A stretch of DNA of 64,000 nucleotides from Mariniblastus sp. (GCA_029251085.1 JAQXDZ010000059.1:1-64000); one strand, 5' to 3'; counted from the first letter of the stretch, positions 33,582 through 42,877 are shown. Notes: generated by a model from the sequence alone, not told the origin. Program-made: numbers and translations.

Positions 33582-35273
33582 ATGCCAGACTCGAAACTCC
33601 CAACAACTTCACAACCAGTCGAACTGACGGGGCGACAACTGGGTGACTACCAGTTGCTGCGGCGGTTGGGGCGTGGTGGAATGGCGGACGTTTATTTGGC
33701 TAAACAGGGTTCGCTTCGGCGAAACATAGCCCTCAAAATATTGAAGCCGGACCTTGCAAAAGACGTTTCCTACGTCAAGCGATTTCAGAGAGAAGCCCAG
33801 GCTGCTGCCAATCTCGTGCAGGCCAATATCGTACAAATCTACGAAGTTGGTGAGTTGCAGGGGTATCACTTCATTGCTCAAGAGTACGTGCAGGGAAGAA
33901 ACCTCAAGCAATATCTCAATCGATACGGCGCGGTAGAGCCGGTGATGGCAGTCAATGTCATTCGGCAATGTGCACTTGCCTTGCAGAAAGCGGGCGAGCT
34001 CAGTGTCATTCATCGAGATATCAAGCCTGAAAACATCATGCTTTCGACGAAAGGCGAGGTGAAGATTACGGATTTTGGATTGGCACGAATCAACAACAGT
34101 GCATCCAAGCAGGCGTTGACCTCGGTTGGGATTACGATGGGGACGCCGCTTTACATGAGTCCCGAACAGGTCGAAGGAACGGCGATTGATCAGCGATCGG
34201 ATATCTATTCACTGGGAGTAACGGCCTATCATATGCTTGCCGGGCATCCTCCATTTCAGGGTGACACCGCTTTGGTGATCGCGGTGCAGCATGTCAAAGA
34301 TACTGCGGTTCCACTGAATGAGTTGCGTCGGGATATACCGATCGAGCTCTGTCAGTTGATCGAAAAAATGATGGCGAAAAATCCATCGGACCGAGTCGAT
34401 AGTGCGACTCAATTAATTAAGGATCTGAGGCGCATCAAAATCGATCTCGATGAAGATTGGGAAATGATTGTTGAGAAGCTTGCAACTTCCGAGCAATACG
34501 CCATGGAGAGTTCGATTGGTTGGAGCCAAGCGAAGCTGGAGGCGACCCGCCAGTTACAAACGGTGATGAAGGGGAATTTAAGGCCGTGGTGGCGAAGTAG
34601 TGCAACTTTTTCGGGACTCTTCTTGTTGTGCATTTTGGGGATGGCCGGCGGCTGGTTGTTGGCAACTCAAACAGCCCCTCCAGCTCTCCTGAATGTGGAA
34701 CAGATTGCGCAAAGTGATGTTCCTAGAATGGAAACAGCGGAGCAGCAATACACAAAAGCGCAGATGGCAAGTGATCGTTTTGAAAAACCACTTCAAGAAA
34801 AATATTGGCTTGCAGTGGAGCAGAATTTCCCCATTTCGGAAGCGCCCGCCAATGCAAAGAATAAGCGAATCTTAATTGTTCGTCGCTCGAAGGAGCGGCT
34901 GGCTGAATTTTATATGAAGGCTGGCCAGTGGGACAAAGCGTTGGCTGTTTTTAACGAATTTGTCCAGTACGATGAGTTGCTTGGAAAAGAATCTCGTGAC
35001 ATTGGCTATGCGGGGCAAGCGATTGTCTTTGACGAGATGTCAGTGGAGGGCTTTGAAGGTGGTGAAGAAGAGAGGGTGTCGAAAATTAGGACCGCAATTG
35101 GAAATGTTAAGACGACCTCATCTCTGAATAGCCTGATGAAATCTCTTTTTGAAAAGGTTAAAAAGAAAGTCGATCGGAGCCTCGAAAGTTTTGAAGGTTT
35201 AGATATCCCCAGTGAAAATCAAAACGAATCTTCCCGATTTTTACAATTTTTTAGAGTAAGCCAATTGTCGTAG
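33582..35273 (+). CDS. Membrane-anchored PknB-like serine/threonine protein kinase
   Basis: 563 residues from ATG 33582 (MPDSKLPTTSQ); a TTG 66 bp upstream is unlikely. The kinase domain (about 20-285) is complete: GRGGMADVY glycine loop, ALKILK Lys, VIHRDIKPENIM catalytic loop, ITDFGLA metal motif, GTPLYMSPEQ activation segment, and QRSDIYSLG. A juxtamembrane region follows, then one transmembrane helix at about residues 348-365 (GLFLLCILGMAGGWLLA). The roughly 200-residue extracytoplasmic part is helical and may contain a TPR-like segment (RSKERLAEFYMKAGQWDKALAVFNEF). It should autophosphorylate and signal across the membrane; ligand and substrates are unknown. Convergent with the M50/HlyD gene. 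Confidence 0.9.
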   Translation: MPDSKLPTTSQPVELTGRQLGDYQLLRRLGRGGMADVYLAKQGSLRRNIALKILKPDLAKDVSYVKRFQREAQAAANLVQANIVQIYEVGELQGYHFIAQEYVQGRNLKQYLNRYGAVEPVMAVNVIRQCALALQKAGELSVIHRDIKPENIMLSTKGEVKITDFGLARINNSASKQALTSVGITMGTPLYMSPEQVEGTAIDQRSDIYSLGVTAYHMLAGHPPFQGDTALVIAVQHVKDTAVPLNELRRDIPIELCQLIEKMMAKNPSDRVDSATQLIKDLRRIKIDLDEDWEMIVEKLATSEQYAMESSIGWSQAKLEATRQLQTVMKGNLRPWWRSSATFSGLFLLCILGMAGGWLLATQTAPPALLNVEQIAQSDVPRMETAEQQYTKAQMASDRFEKPLQEKYWLAVEQNFPISEAPANAKNKRILIVRRSKERLAEFYMKAGQWDKALAVFNEFVQYDELLGKESRDIGYAGQAIVFDEMSVEGFEGGEEERVSKIRTAIGNVKTTSSLNSLMKSLFEKVKKKVDRSLESFEGLDIPSENQNESSRFLQFFRVSQLS

Positions 35274-35408
35274 GTGCTTCAGAGGCGAGCTGGTGGGTAG
35301 GGTCGGTTTCTTCTCCAGTTGGCCTGCTGTAGTTGCCGTGCTCGCTATGATTCGCTGACACAGTCAGCGTTGAGGCTTGAGAGCTTATCTAAGCACTTAC
35401 CTAAGGGA

Positions 35409-37682
35409 TTAGGCTCTAAAGTTTTGGTTGAACCACCACCAAATTCGGTAGCCGATCGAGCGATATCCGGTGGAAACACGAGCCTGCCCTCCAATGCCGA
35501 TTTTGGGGGCAATGGTTGGTGATTCGATTGGAACACGTGCAAAATACTGGAAATCTTGATGCTGATAGCCGGCCACCATTTCAATAACCGGATCGGAGGC
35601 GTTACTGTTGTTGCCGCCCATCGAGGGTTGCAGCGGATCGTAATCTTCTCGATTGATCGCGATGTCGGTCTCGCCGATCCATTCGATTTTGGAATGGTAG
35701 GTGTGCCCGGGATCTGAATACAGTTTTATTTTCGTTGCCTGATCTAGTTTTACAAATTTAACTTGATGCTCGGTCAAGATAACGACGGCGTACCATTTTG
35801 AAAGATCGGCAATTTCACAAAAACGTTGTCCCCGCTGAGCCGAGACGTTGTTATGCTGCCCGTAAAGTAATGGACGCATATCAAAGTCTTCGGTTTCTTC
35901 TGATTGCTGTCCTGAATGCTGATAAGGCGTAGCCAGAACCGTGCCGTTGATTTTGCTTTTAAGAGTCAGTCCAGTGGCACGTTCGGCGAGTTGGGCATGC
36001 ACTTTTTTGAGCTTTGCGATATCGGCTAAAATAGACTTGGTGGGATCGTTCGGCGTCGGTTCGGTGAGATTGCGTTTGGCAATTTCTAATTTGAGAGCCG
36101 CCTCCTTTTCTTGGATCTTCCCCAACGCGGTGACTAATTGCATCTCGAGCTCTAAATTTCTGAGCTGTGCCAGGGTTTGCCCAGCCGTGACCGACTCTCC
36201 TGGACTGACCTCGAATGATTCCAAGAGGCCAGATTCTTTAACCCAGACGGTTTCTATTTCGCTGGGCATCACAATCAAATTGCAACGCAACGTGTGAGGA
36301 AGTGGAATAAACAGGATTAACGCGAGCACGAAGCTTGCGATTCCTAGGACAACAAAAAATCTAACTTTTTTCACTTGATGCATTCGTCCAGGAACCGCCA
36401 TGTATTTGTACAGTTTGTAGCCAGGCATTCCGAGCATGCCGACCATAGAAAATAGAGCTATCCCAATGCCAATGGATTCGAGATGGTAAGGTTCCAGCAT
36501 CTTCGTCAGAAAAATAATGATCGAAAGCATGATGAACCAGCGATAACAAAATGCTGCCACGGTAAACATGGCAAAGGCCCAAGGTCGATTCGAGGGCATG
36601 AGTTGATCGTCGGGAATTTCTAATCCCAACCAATTGCGACCGAGAAGGGTTGTCAAAGCTTTCGTTGACTTCTGATTAAGATTCGGGATTTCGAGAAGGT
36701 CGCTCAGAATGTAGTACCCGTCAAAGCGAAGTAATGGGTTACCATTAAAGAGGATGGTGCTGATAGAACTGACGAGCATGACACGGAGGCAAACGTCTTG
36801 AACGAGTCCTGGTTGTACAAACCACCAGACAAAAGTCGCGATCGTGGCAAGAATGATTTCCACATACATGCCGGCAGCTCCGATCGCGGCGCGGTGCCAC
36901 TTATTGGGCAGTCGCCAGCTGTCGGAAACATTGCAATAAAGGCATGGGGTGAGAACCAGCAGCATGAACCCAATTTCATGGCACTCTCCCCCTAAACGTT
37001 TGCAAGCGAGACCGTGTCCAAATTCGTGAAACATTTTTGTGACTGCGAGAACGATTCCGAATAAGTACCACTGTTTGGGGTCGAAAAAGGCTTCGAAACC
37101 GGGAAGTTTTGCCTGGAACATACTCCAGTTCATCACGACGGAGAGCAACGCAATTGCCGCACAGAACAGGGTGACCCACATTGCGATTTTGGTAAAAATC
37201 CACCACGTGTACGGAAGCAGCCAATTGAGCAGCCGCTCGGGATCGAATCCCTTGTATCGAATCGCAAGCACATTGGAATAGGTGCCCACCCGTTCCATCA
37301 TTTTATTCTTATTACCTCGCTTGAGGAGTTCAGCTCCCTGCCCAGGGACGCTCGAAGTCACAAGGCTATCCTGGTGGAATCGAGTTAATAATTGTTGGAG
37401 ATCCTGACGCGTAATCCGCTTGGGCGCAAATTTTTCGTGATATCCGTCTTGGAGTTCGTCGATAGATTTTTTGCCATCGAGTTCTCGAAGTAAATGAAAG
37501 ACGTGTGGAGGAAACTGGAAGTACTTCTGCCCAAGGGGTTCTTTGATGACCCAATACTCAACGCCCTGATAGGTCATGCGGTCATAGGTTAGATCCGACC
37601 GCATTCTCATTTGAATGGGAGGGCTGCTCGGGGGCGGGGTATGCCTGGCCGGGGGATCGGAGGGAGGCGGGATGATCGACAT
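35409..37682 (-). CDS. PqqD-like / M50 metallopeptidase / HlyD adaptor fusion protein
   Basis: 757 residues. The Pro-rich N-terminus leads to a PqqD-like region (about 28-115; YWVIKEPLGQKYFQFPPHVFHLL, DGKKSIDELQ). A multi-helix membrane domain then carries the M50 site-2-protease zinc motif HEFGH (219-223) and the distant NPLLRFDGYY (315-324) that supplies the Asp. Further helices run to about residue 465. The C-terminal part is an HlyD-like adaptor: ETVWVKESGLLESFEVSPGESVTAGQTLAQL lipoyl half, a coiled coil (about 540-600), the second half KSKINGTVLA, and beta barrel strands. It ends with RSIGYRIWWW. The fusion predicts a membrane protease tied to an export adaptor. It starts 9 bp after the GAF-HlyD gene, so the two are co-transcribed. 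Substrate unknown. Confidence 0.85.
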   Translation of the reverse strand: MSIIPPPSDPPARHTPPPSSPPIQMRMRSDLTYDRMTYQGVEYWVIKEPLGQKYFQFPPHVFHLLRELDGKKSIDELQDGYHEKFAPKRITRQDLQQLLTRFHQDSLVTSSVPGQGAELLKRGNKNKMMERVGTYSNVLAIRYKGFDPERLLNWLLPYTWWIFTKIAMWVTLFCAAIALLSVVMNWSMFQAKLPGFEAFFDPKQWYLFGIVLAVTKMFHEFGHGLACKRLGGECHEIGFMLLVLTPCLYCNVSDSWRLPNKWHRAAIGAAGMYVEIILATIATFVWWFVQPGLVQDVCLRVMLVSSISTILFNGNPLLRFDGYYILSDLLEIPNLNQKSTKALTTLLGRNWLGLEIPDDQLMPSNRPWAFAMFTVAAFCYRWFIMLSIIIFLTKMLEPYHLESIGIGIALFSMVGMLGMPGYKLYKYMAVPGRMHQVKKVRFFVVLGIASFVLALILFIPLPHTLRCNLIVMPSEIETVWVKESGLLESFEVSPGESVTAGQTLAQLRNLELEMQLVTALGKIQEKEAALKLEIAKRNLTEPTPNDPTKSILADIAKLKKVHAQLAERATGLTLKSKINGTVLATPYQHSGQQSEETEDFDMRPLLYGQHNNVSAQRGQRFCEIADLSKWYAVVILTEHQVKFVKLDQATKIKLYSDPGHTYHSKIEWIGETDIAINREDYDPLQPSMGGNNSNASDPVIEMVAGYQHQDFQYFARVPIESPTIAPKIGIGGQARVSTGYRSIGYRIWWWFNQNFRA

Positions 37683-37691
37683 CGCAACCTC

Positions 37692-39776
37692 TTAAAAGAA
37701 TACTTTGGTTCGGAGGAAATCGTAAATCTGATAGAAGCATACAAATCCAAGAGATCGCGTTCCACAGCGAATTTTTGCTGTTGCTCCAGCTCCACTGCGA
37801 AGCTCGTTTTGAAGGTCGGCGAGCTGGGAAGGTTCGATTTCCACGAATGCGCGAAATTCAGGAGCTCCTTCTGCCGTCGGGACTCCCCGATCATCAATTG
37901 CAAATTTCGCAAGTGTTCCGTTGAGATTAAGATTTGGATTGGTGCCAATTTTAAATTCGACATCGAGCAATTTGCTTGGATCTTTGGCGAATGCCTGATC
38001 TACGTAGGTCATTTTGTTTTGTGGAATTTTCAGCTCAAGTTGCCATTGGCCTTCGAGGTCAACGACTTCGAGCAACGCTAGATTGGAAACCGCGGGGAAA
38101 TCGGTGTACCTGCGCTTAAGACGAGGTGTGGTGACCGTACCGTCGATGGGGCTTACGATCTCATGTTGGCTTCGTTTGTACTCCATCAATTCGAGTTTAG
38201 ATGAAAGAGTTTTGCGTTGCTTTTTAAAGAGGTCGATTGCCATGCCAATTTCTGCGCTCTCAGTAGAGTCTTTGAGGCCGCTGGCTAATTGTGAGTTGGC
38301 ATTGTCAAGCTGATGATCGATCGCTTCGATTTCATATTCAGCCGAGCTGATTTGCATATCCAGATCTTGGTTCTCAAGCCGTAATAACGGTTGCCCCTTT
38401 TTGACCTTCGCTCGCTCATCAATCAGGATTTCACGAATAATTCCGTCGGTTTGCGCGTAAATTGTGTTCCGAGTCGACGGATGCATCACCCCGTCAATTT
38501 TCATTTTGAGTTCTTTGGGAAAGAACAACATCACGAGAATCAAAATCCCCAAGGCGGCCAGGCCTGTGTTGGTTTTAGCGCGATGATCGCGGAACAATAC
38601 CTGCTGCAGCCAGCCTAAGCGTTGCCAGACTGGAAGCAGAAAGATCTCGCTGTGTTTTCTGGCGTTTTCCAAAGCAATTTCCGACTGACCGACGATTAGT
38701 TGAGTGTCGAACTCAATTTCATTTTCGGGAACGTCAGCGTCAAAGTACTCGAGAATGAGAACGCCAAGTTTCTGCGAAACCTGTTGTTGGTGGCTCTTCA
38801 TTTCGAGGTCTGGCAAGGCTGGAGGACGTGCCATGAGGGGGATGACGATCAGAGTCCGGCTGTGGGATTCATCGAGGTAGTCATTGATTTTCTGAGCAAC
38901 TTCAGGTGCGATTCCCTCCGTGCTGCCGGTGATCCAGAACGTCGCCTCAGCACTCACGCTGGCGGTAGCGACCGCCGACAGCAAACGCACGACGTTCGAA
39001 CGATTGTCGAAGCGATCCTGGCTGCTGATTGCAGAGATCTTACATTTCGTTCCATTCCACTGCCCTACACTAACGCGATCGCAATTGAGAAGACGTCTAG
39101 CTTCGTTGGCAATCGCGTAGGCGGTATCGACTGAGTTGATCGAACGATGAGTTTCATTGATGAACTCTAGTCTATTTGACCAAGAGTCGCCTGAAATGGT
39201 TTTGACAGCCTGAGTTTGTTCTTGTTCTTGTTCTTCGTGCCAGCGCTGAAACAATTGGGATATCTGAGAAAGGAATCTTAGGTAACCTTCTTGTGCCTGA
39301 GGTGAAATATCACCCCGCTGCAGGAGCTCGAGCGTGCCACAGCATTTTTTCGTTCGGTTGTATACCGGAGAAAACAACATGAGAAATGAGTCATCATTTT
39401 GGCTGGTGTTTTCGTCTTGAGGATGGGGTGGTTCTGTAAATGAATCAGACGTTAGGCCCATCGGCAGTTCTTTGGCGACCACTTCCATGACCGCGTTGCT
39501 ATGCTGCGAATTCTCTTGTGAGAGAACGTCTTTGGCGCTTGCATTTGGATGCCGGCCGGTTTGGTGCGTCAATTGCGGGGTTTGGTTGCCGTTGACCTGC
39601 CAGAGTAACGCACCGTGAGCTCCAGTGATTTTGACAACGCGACTAAGTACCGTATCGCAAAATTGGTCGAAGTCTTTTTCCGTGCTGGCCATTTCATTCA
39701 ACTGCTGAACCGTGCGGCGAACTTCGTCGCGAATGGCAGAAGGAGAAGGACTATTTTGTTGTTCGCCAGTGGACAT
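37692..39776 (-). CDS. GAF-GAF-TM-HlyD protein (sensor-coupled secretion adaptor)
   Basis: 694 residues. Two GAF-like domains fill the cytoplasmic N-terminal half (about 28-165: FDQFCDTVLSRVVKITGAHGALLW; about 205-370: AYAIANEARRLLNCDRVSVGQWNG). A Gln/Glu-rich linker separates them. One transmembrane helix lies at about 410-427 (LAALGILILVMLFF). The periplasmic half is an HlyD/biotinyl-lipoyl adaptor: GIIREILIDERAKVKKGQPLLRLEN, a coiled coil (about 470-545), then HEIVSPIDGTVTTPRLK and beta strands. The end, RSLGFVCFYQIYDF, resembles that of the M50 protein (RSIGYRIWWW), suggesting related adaptor tails. Putting small-molecule-sensing GAF domains on an adaptor is unusual and suggests regulated export. 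It lies between the SecA-like gene (207 bp upstream) and the M50 gene (9 bp downstream). Confidence 0.85.
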   Translation of the reverse strand: MSTGEQQNSPSPSAIRDEVRRTVQQLNEMASTEKDFDQFCDTVLSRVVKITGAHGALLWQVNGNQTPQLTHQTGRHPNASAKDVLSQENSQHSNAVMEVVAKELPMGLTSDSFTEPPHPQDENTSQNDDSFLMLFSPVYNRTKKCCGTLELLQRGDISPQAQEGYLRFLSQISQLFQRWHEEQEQEQTQAVKTISGDSWSNRLEFINETHRSINSVDTAYAIANEARRLLNCDRVSVGQWNGTKCKISAISSQDRFDNRSNVVRLLSAVATASVSAEATFWITGSTEGIAPEVAQKINDYLDESHSRTLIVIPLMARPPALPDLEMKSHQQQVSQKLGVLILEYFDADVPENEIEFDTQLIVGQSEIALENARKHSEIFLLPVWQRLGWLQQVLFRDHRAKTNTGLAALGILILVMLFFPKELKMKIDGVMHPSTRNTIYAQTDGIIREILIDERAKVKKGQPLLRLENQDLDMQISSAEYEIEAIDHQLDNANSQLASGLKDSTESAEIGMAIDLFKKQRKTLSSKLELMEYKRSQHEIVSPIDGTVTTPRLKRRYTDFPAVSNLALLEVVDLEGQWQLELKIPQNKMTYVDQAFAKDPSKLLDVEFKIGTNPNLNLNGTLAKFAIDDRGVPTAEGAPEFRAFVEIEPSQLADLQNELRSGAGATAKIRCGTRSLGFVCFYQIYDFLRTKVFF

Positions 39777-39983
39777 GATTGATTTGATTTACCGTCGACG
39801 GAAAAATTGGAAGGCGTTAACTGATTGTAGGTCGCGTTGATGGGGAGGGAATAGTGACGTGGCGGCAATGAACGATTCGGCAGGCTGGCGTCCAGTGTCG
39901 CGAGGAGTCAATGACGATGAACGGTTTGTTTTAAGGACGCAATTTGGCAATGATTCACGATCCGCAGGCCAGTCAAAGTTGTT

Positions 39984-41888
39984 TTAATCAAAGTTGTCCA
40001 GTATTGGATCGAGCCCCATTTCCCTCTGTGACTTGGCCAACATCTTCTCATTATACATGAGTATGCGCCGAGAACGGTAATGTTGGTTCTCAACCTTTTG
40101 CTGCGCACGGTTAAAAAGCGAGATCCAATATGAACTTGTGCGGGTTCTGCCGGTCCTCCGGTACCTCTCGGCTGTTTGTTTACCAAATGCAGATTCCAGA
40201 ATCTTATCTTCGGCTGCGATGTAGAGCTGGACTGAGCCTGGATCTCCTTGACGACCACAGCGTCCGAATAGCTGTTGATCAATCCGACTGGATTCGTGCA
40301 TTTCGGTTCCAATCACATGCATGCCACCAAGTTTTAGGATTTGTTCGCGGTTGTTTGTATTTTCAGATTCTCCGCCAATTTTAATATCGGTACCTCGACC
40401 GGCCATGTTGGTGGCAACGGTGATTTTCCCCATCTCTCCTGCCGTTGCAATGATCTCCGCTTCGCGTTCAATTTCCCTGGCGTTGAGTACTTCATGCTCT
40501 ATTTGGTTTTGTCTAAGCAGGTGGGACACTTGTTCTGATTTTGCGATTGACCGTGTTCCAATCAAAATTGGCCGGCCCTCTCTGTGAATTTTAATCACGT
40601 CGCGAACGACTGCTTCGAATTTTTCCTGTTCGGAAAAATAATATTTGACAGGCAGGTCATTCCGCTGGATGGGTTTGTTCGTGGGGATGATTGACACGCC
40701 CATGTGGTAGATTTTTTTAAATTCTCGTTTGGATGAATTCGCTGTACCTGTCATCCCGGCAATATTTGGATAGCGACTCACAAAAGACTGAACCGTAATT
40801 TTTGCTTGAGTATTGGTGTCCATTGTGACTTCGACCGATTCATTGGCTTCAATGGCCTGGTGGATTCCTTTACTCCATCGGCGTCCCTCTGAAATTCGCC
40901 CGGTGGCTTCGTCAACGATCACAATTTCGCCATCGCGAACGACGTAATCTCGATCTCGTTTGTAATCTCGATCAACCTGAATCGAGCGTTCTAAAAAATC
41001 GTACATTTCCAGTAATCCAATTCCCGCCAATTCTTCGGGTTTGGAAATGGTGCGGACTTTTGCTGTGCCTTCCGGAGTCAGGTCAACTCTTCGTTTTTCT
41101 TTGTCGTACCAATAGTCAATGTCTTCCTCGAATTGCCGGGCCGCATTTGCTGACCACTGGTATAAAGCGGTTTGTTGTTGTTTGGTTGATTCATCTTGCG
41201 CGGCGGAGATGATCAATGGTGTACGAGCATCGTCAATCAAAATACTATCTGCTTCGTCGATCAGTAAGAAATGAGGTTTACGATGGACTGGTTTGGAAGC
41301 TGCGGATTCGGCGACTCCGGCTTGACTACCTCCGTACCAGAGTTCTCTTTGTTTTTGTTCTCTTTCCTGGGAATGGTCGCGCAGAAAGTCAAAACCAAAT
41401 TCTTTCATCGTTCCGTAGGTAATACTGCATTGATAGGCCGCCCTTCTCTGCTCGCGAGACATCTCTGATTGAATCACACCGATCGTCATACCGAGAGATT
41501 GGTAAACCGGTTGCATCCACTCAGCGTCTCGTTTGGCGAGGTAATCGTTGCTGGTCGCCAGTAAAGCTCCGCGGCCGGCGAGGGCGTGCACAAACATCGG
41601 AAGGGTAGCGGTGAGCGTTTTGCCTTCTCCGGTACGCATTTCAGCAACATGGCCGCTGCACATGGCATGTCCCCCTAAAAGTTGGACATCGTAATGTTGC
41701 ATCGTTAATTGCCGCTGGGAGGCAACTTGAACCAAAGCAAAGGCTCGTTCAATGAGGCCGTTGACCGAGTCGGTTTGACGTGATTCAAAACCTAGATTTA
41801 ACGCGATATCCGCAAGTTCCTTATCAGACTGACCTGCGAATTGAGTCGCAAGTGATTTGATATGTGTGAGGGCGGAGCCAATTTTCAC
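39984..41888 (-). CDS. Short SecA-like translocase ATPase (SecA2-type paralogue)
   Basis: 634 residues, against about 850-900 for housekeeping SecA. The DEAD motor is intact: MRTGEGKT Walker A (84-91), LIDEADSILIDDARTPLII Walker B, the preprotein cross-linking region (DYWYDKEKRRVDLTPEG to ANESVEVTMDTN), PNIAGMTGTA, NMAGRGTDIKIGG, and IDQQLFGRCGRQGDPGS. The protein stops soon after the scaffold helix begins (NRAQQKVENQHYRSRRILMYNEKM), so the helical wing, two-helix finger and the zinc-binding C-terminus are all missing. Accessory SecA2 proteins elsewhere export limited substrate sets, but rarely lack this much. It heads the minus-strand group with the GAF-HlyD and M50-HlyD genes. Start ATG 41888. 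Motor function is likely; a normal SecYEG pushing mechanism is doubtful. Confidence 0.9.
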   Translation of the reverse strand: MKIGSALTHIKSLATQFAGQSDKELADIALNLGFESRQTDSVNGLIERAFALVQVASQRQLTMQHYDVQLLGGHAMCSGHVAEMRTGEGKTLTATLPMFVHALAGRGALLATSNDYLAKRDAEWMQPVYQSLGMTIGVIQSEMSREQRRAAYQCSITYGTMKEFGFDFLRDHSQEREQKQRELWYGGSQAGVAESAASKPVHRKPHFLLIDEADSILIDDARTPLIISAAQDESTKQQQTALYQWSANAARQFEEDIDYWYDKEKRRVDLTPEGTAKVRTISKPEELAGIGLLEMYDFLERSIQVDRDYKRDRDYVVRDGEIVIVDEATGRISEGRRWSKGIHQAIEANESVEVTMDTNTQAKITVQSFVSRYPNIAGMTGTANSSKREFKKIYHMGVSIIPTNKPIQRNDLPVKYYFSEQEKFEAVVRDVIKIHREGRPILIGTRSIAKSEQVSHLLRQNQIEHEVLNAREIEREAEIIATAGEMGKITVATNMAGRGTDIKIGGESENTNNREQILKLGGMHVIGTEMHESSRIDQQLFGRCGRQGDPGSVQLYIAAEDKILESAFGKQTAERYRRTGRTRTSSYWISLFNRAQQKVENQHYRSRRILMYNEKMLAKSQREMGLDPILDNFD

Positions 41889-42261
41889 AGGATTGAGTGG
41901 GGTAAATTTAGGATTGGCTGATTTCGTTACAACCGAGGATCAGTGGAGATGCCGCCGCGAACCCCAGTTTACCAACAAATGAAATCGTAATTTCTTTAAT
42001 TATTGGCAAGCCCAAGAGTTTGTGACCGGTTTCAGGCTTCGGATTCGTTAATGTCGGTTCGATCCTAATATCCGATGAATGAAGAGCGTTTGGGGGGTGC
42101 TAGCGAACCCTCAATCGTCAATCAAGGTATACGGGAGCAAACAGATCACGCCTTGAGAGCATTTGGGAAAAACTCTAGTATTCCGCACCCAATTTTAGGT
42201 TCCTGCACGGTAGGCAATGGTATCGCCTCGAGCGAGTAATTTGTCGTGAACGGTGACTTTT
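41889..42261. other. Divergent intergenic region upstream of the SecA-like gene
   Basis: 373 bases with no protein-like frame. It must contain the promoters of the SecA-like gene (minus) and the unknown gene at 42262 (plus). A GGGT-N8-ACCC repeat lies around 42094-42112. I could not assign promoter elements or an RNA family. Confidence 0.4.
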
Positions 42262-42795
42262 ATGCTTCATTTTGAATTCAAAAAGAGTAGCCGGAAATGC
42301 TATGAGAGTGAGCGAGAATTCAAACCGGGAGACGGTTTTTATTCAGCCTTGCTGGAGTGTGAAGATGGGCAATCAGAACGCAGAGATTATTCCACTGACC
42401 AATGGGAGGGGCCACCGGAAGATTGCATTGGGTGGTGGAAGTCGAGCGTGCCGGAACTTGGAAAAGGTAAAGTTTATTGGGCGCCGAAAAAAGTACTCAT
42501 TGCCTATTTTGAGCATCTGCAAACGAGTGAGGAAACGGCAGACCTCGCGTTTGTTACCGGCTTGCTGCTAATGCAGAAAAAAATATTGACACAACTGGAC
42601 AGCGAGCTCGGAGAATCAATCTTGGAGTTGCATTGTCGATCCTCAAATACCACCTATCAACTGACAGTTGTTGAGATCAGTCCGGAGCGACTTGCGGCCA
42701 TTCAGCAAGAGCTTGCCGAAAAATTATTTGTAGACCAACCGGTTTCAGATGATGTGGAAGGTGAAGAAGTCAGTGAAGAAGTAATTTCAGATTGA
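42262..42795 (+). CDS. Conserved hypothetical protein
   Basis: 177 residues from ATG 42262 (MLHFEFKKSSRKCYESEREF); a GTG three codons upstream is possible. The protein is soluble. The first half has a Cys- and Trp-containing beta pattern (CYESEREFKPGDGFYSALLECE, DQWEGPPEDCIGWWKSSVPE), the second half is helical (ADLAFVTGLLLMQKKILTQL), and the end is very acidic (DDVEGEEVSEEVISD). I do not recognise a named family. It is 82 bp before the secreted LolA-like gene on the same strand, and the two may be an operon. Confidence 0.65.
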   Translation: MLHFEFKKSSRKCYESEREFKPGDGFYSALLECEDGQSERRDYSTDQWEGPPEDCIGWWKSSVPELGKGKVYWAPKKVLIAYFEHLQTSEETADLAFVTGLLLMQKKILTQLDSELGESILELHCRSSNTTYQLTVVEISPERLAAIQQELAEKLFVDQPVSDDVEGEEVSEEVISD

Positions 42796-42877
42796 GAGTG
42801 ACCTAGGTCTCCGAGAAAATAAATTGGGATTTAAAAATACAGATTGTTTGAGGACTGCGGCATGCGTTCTCCCGTTC

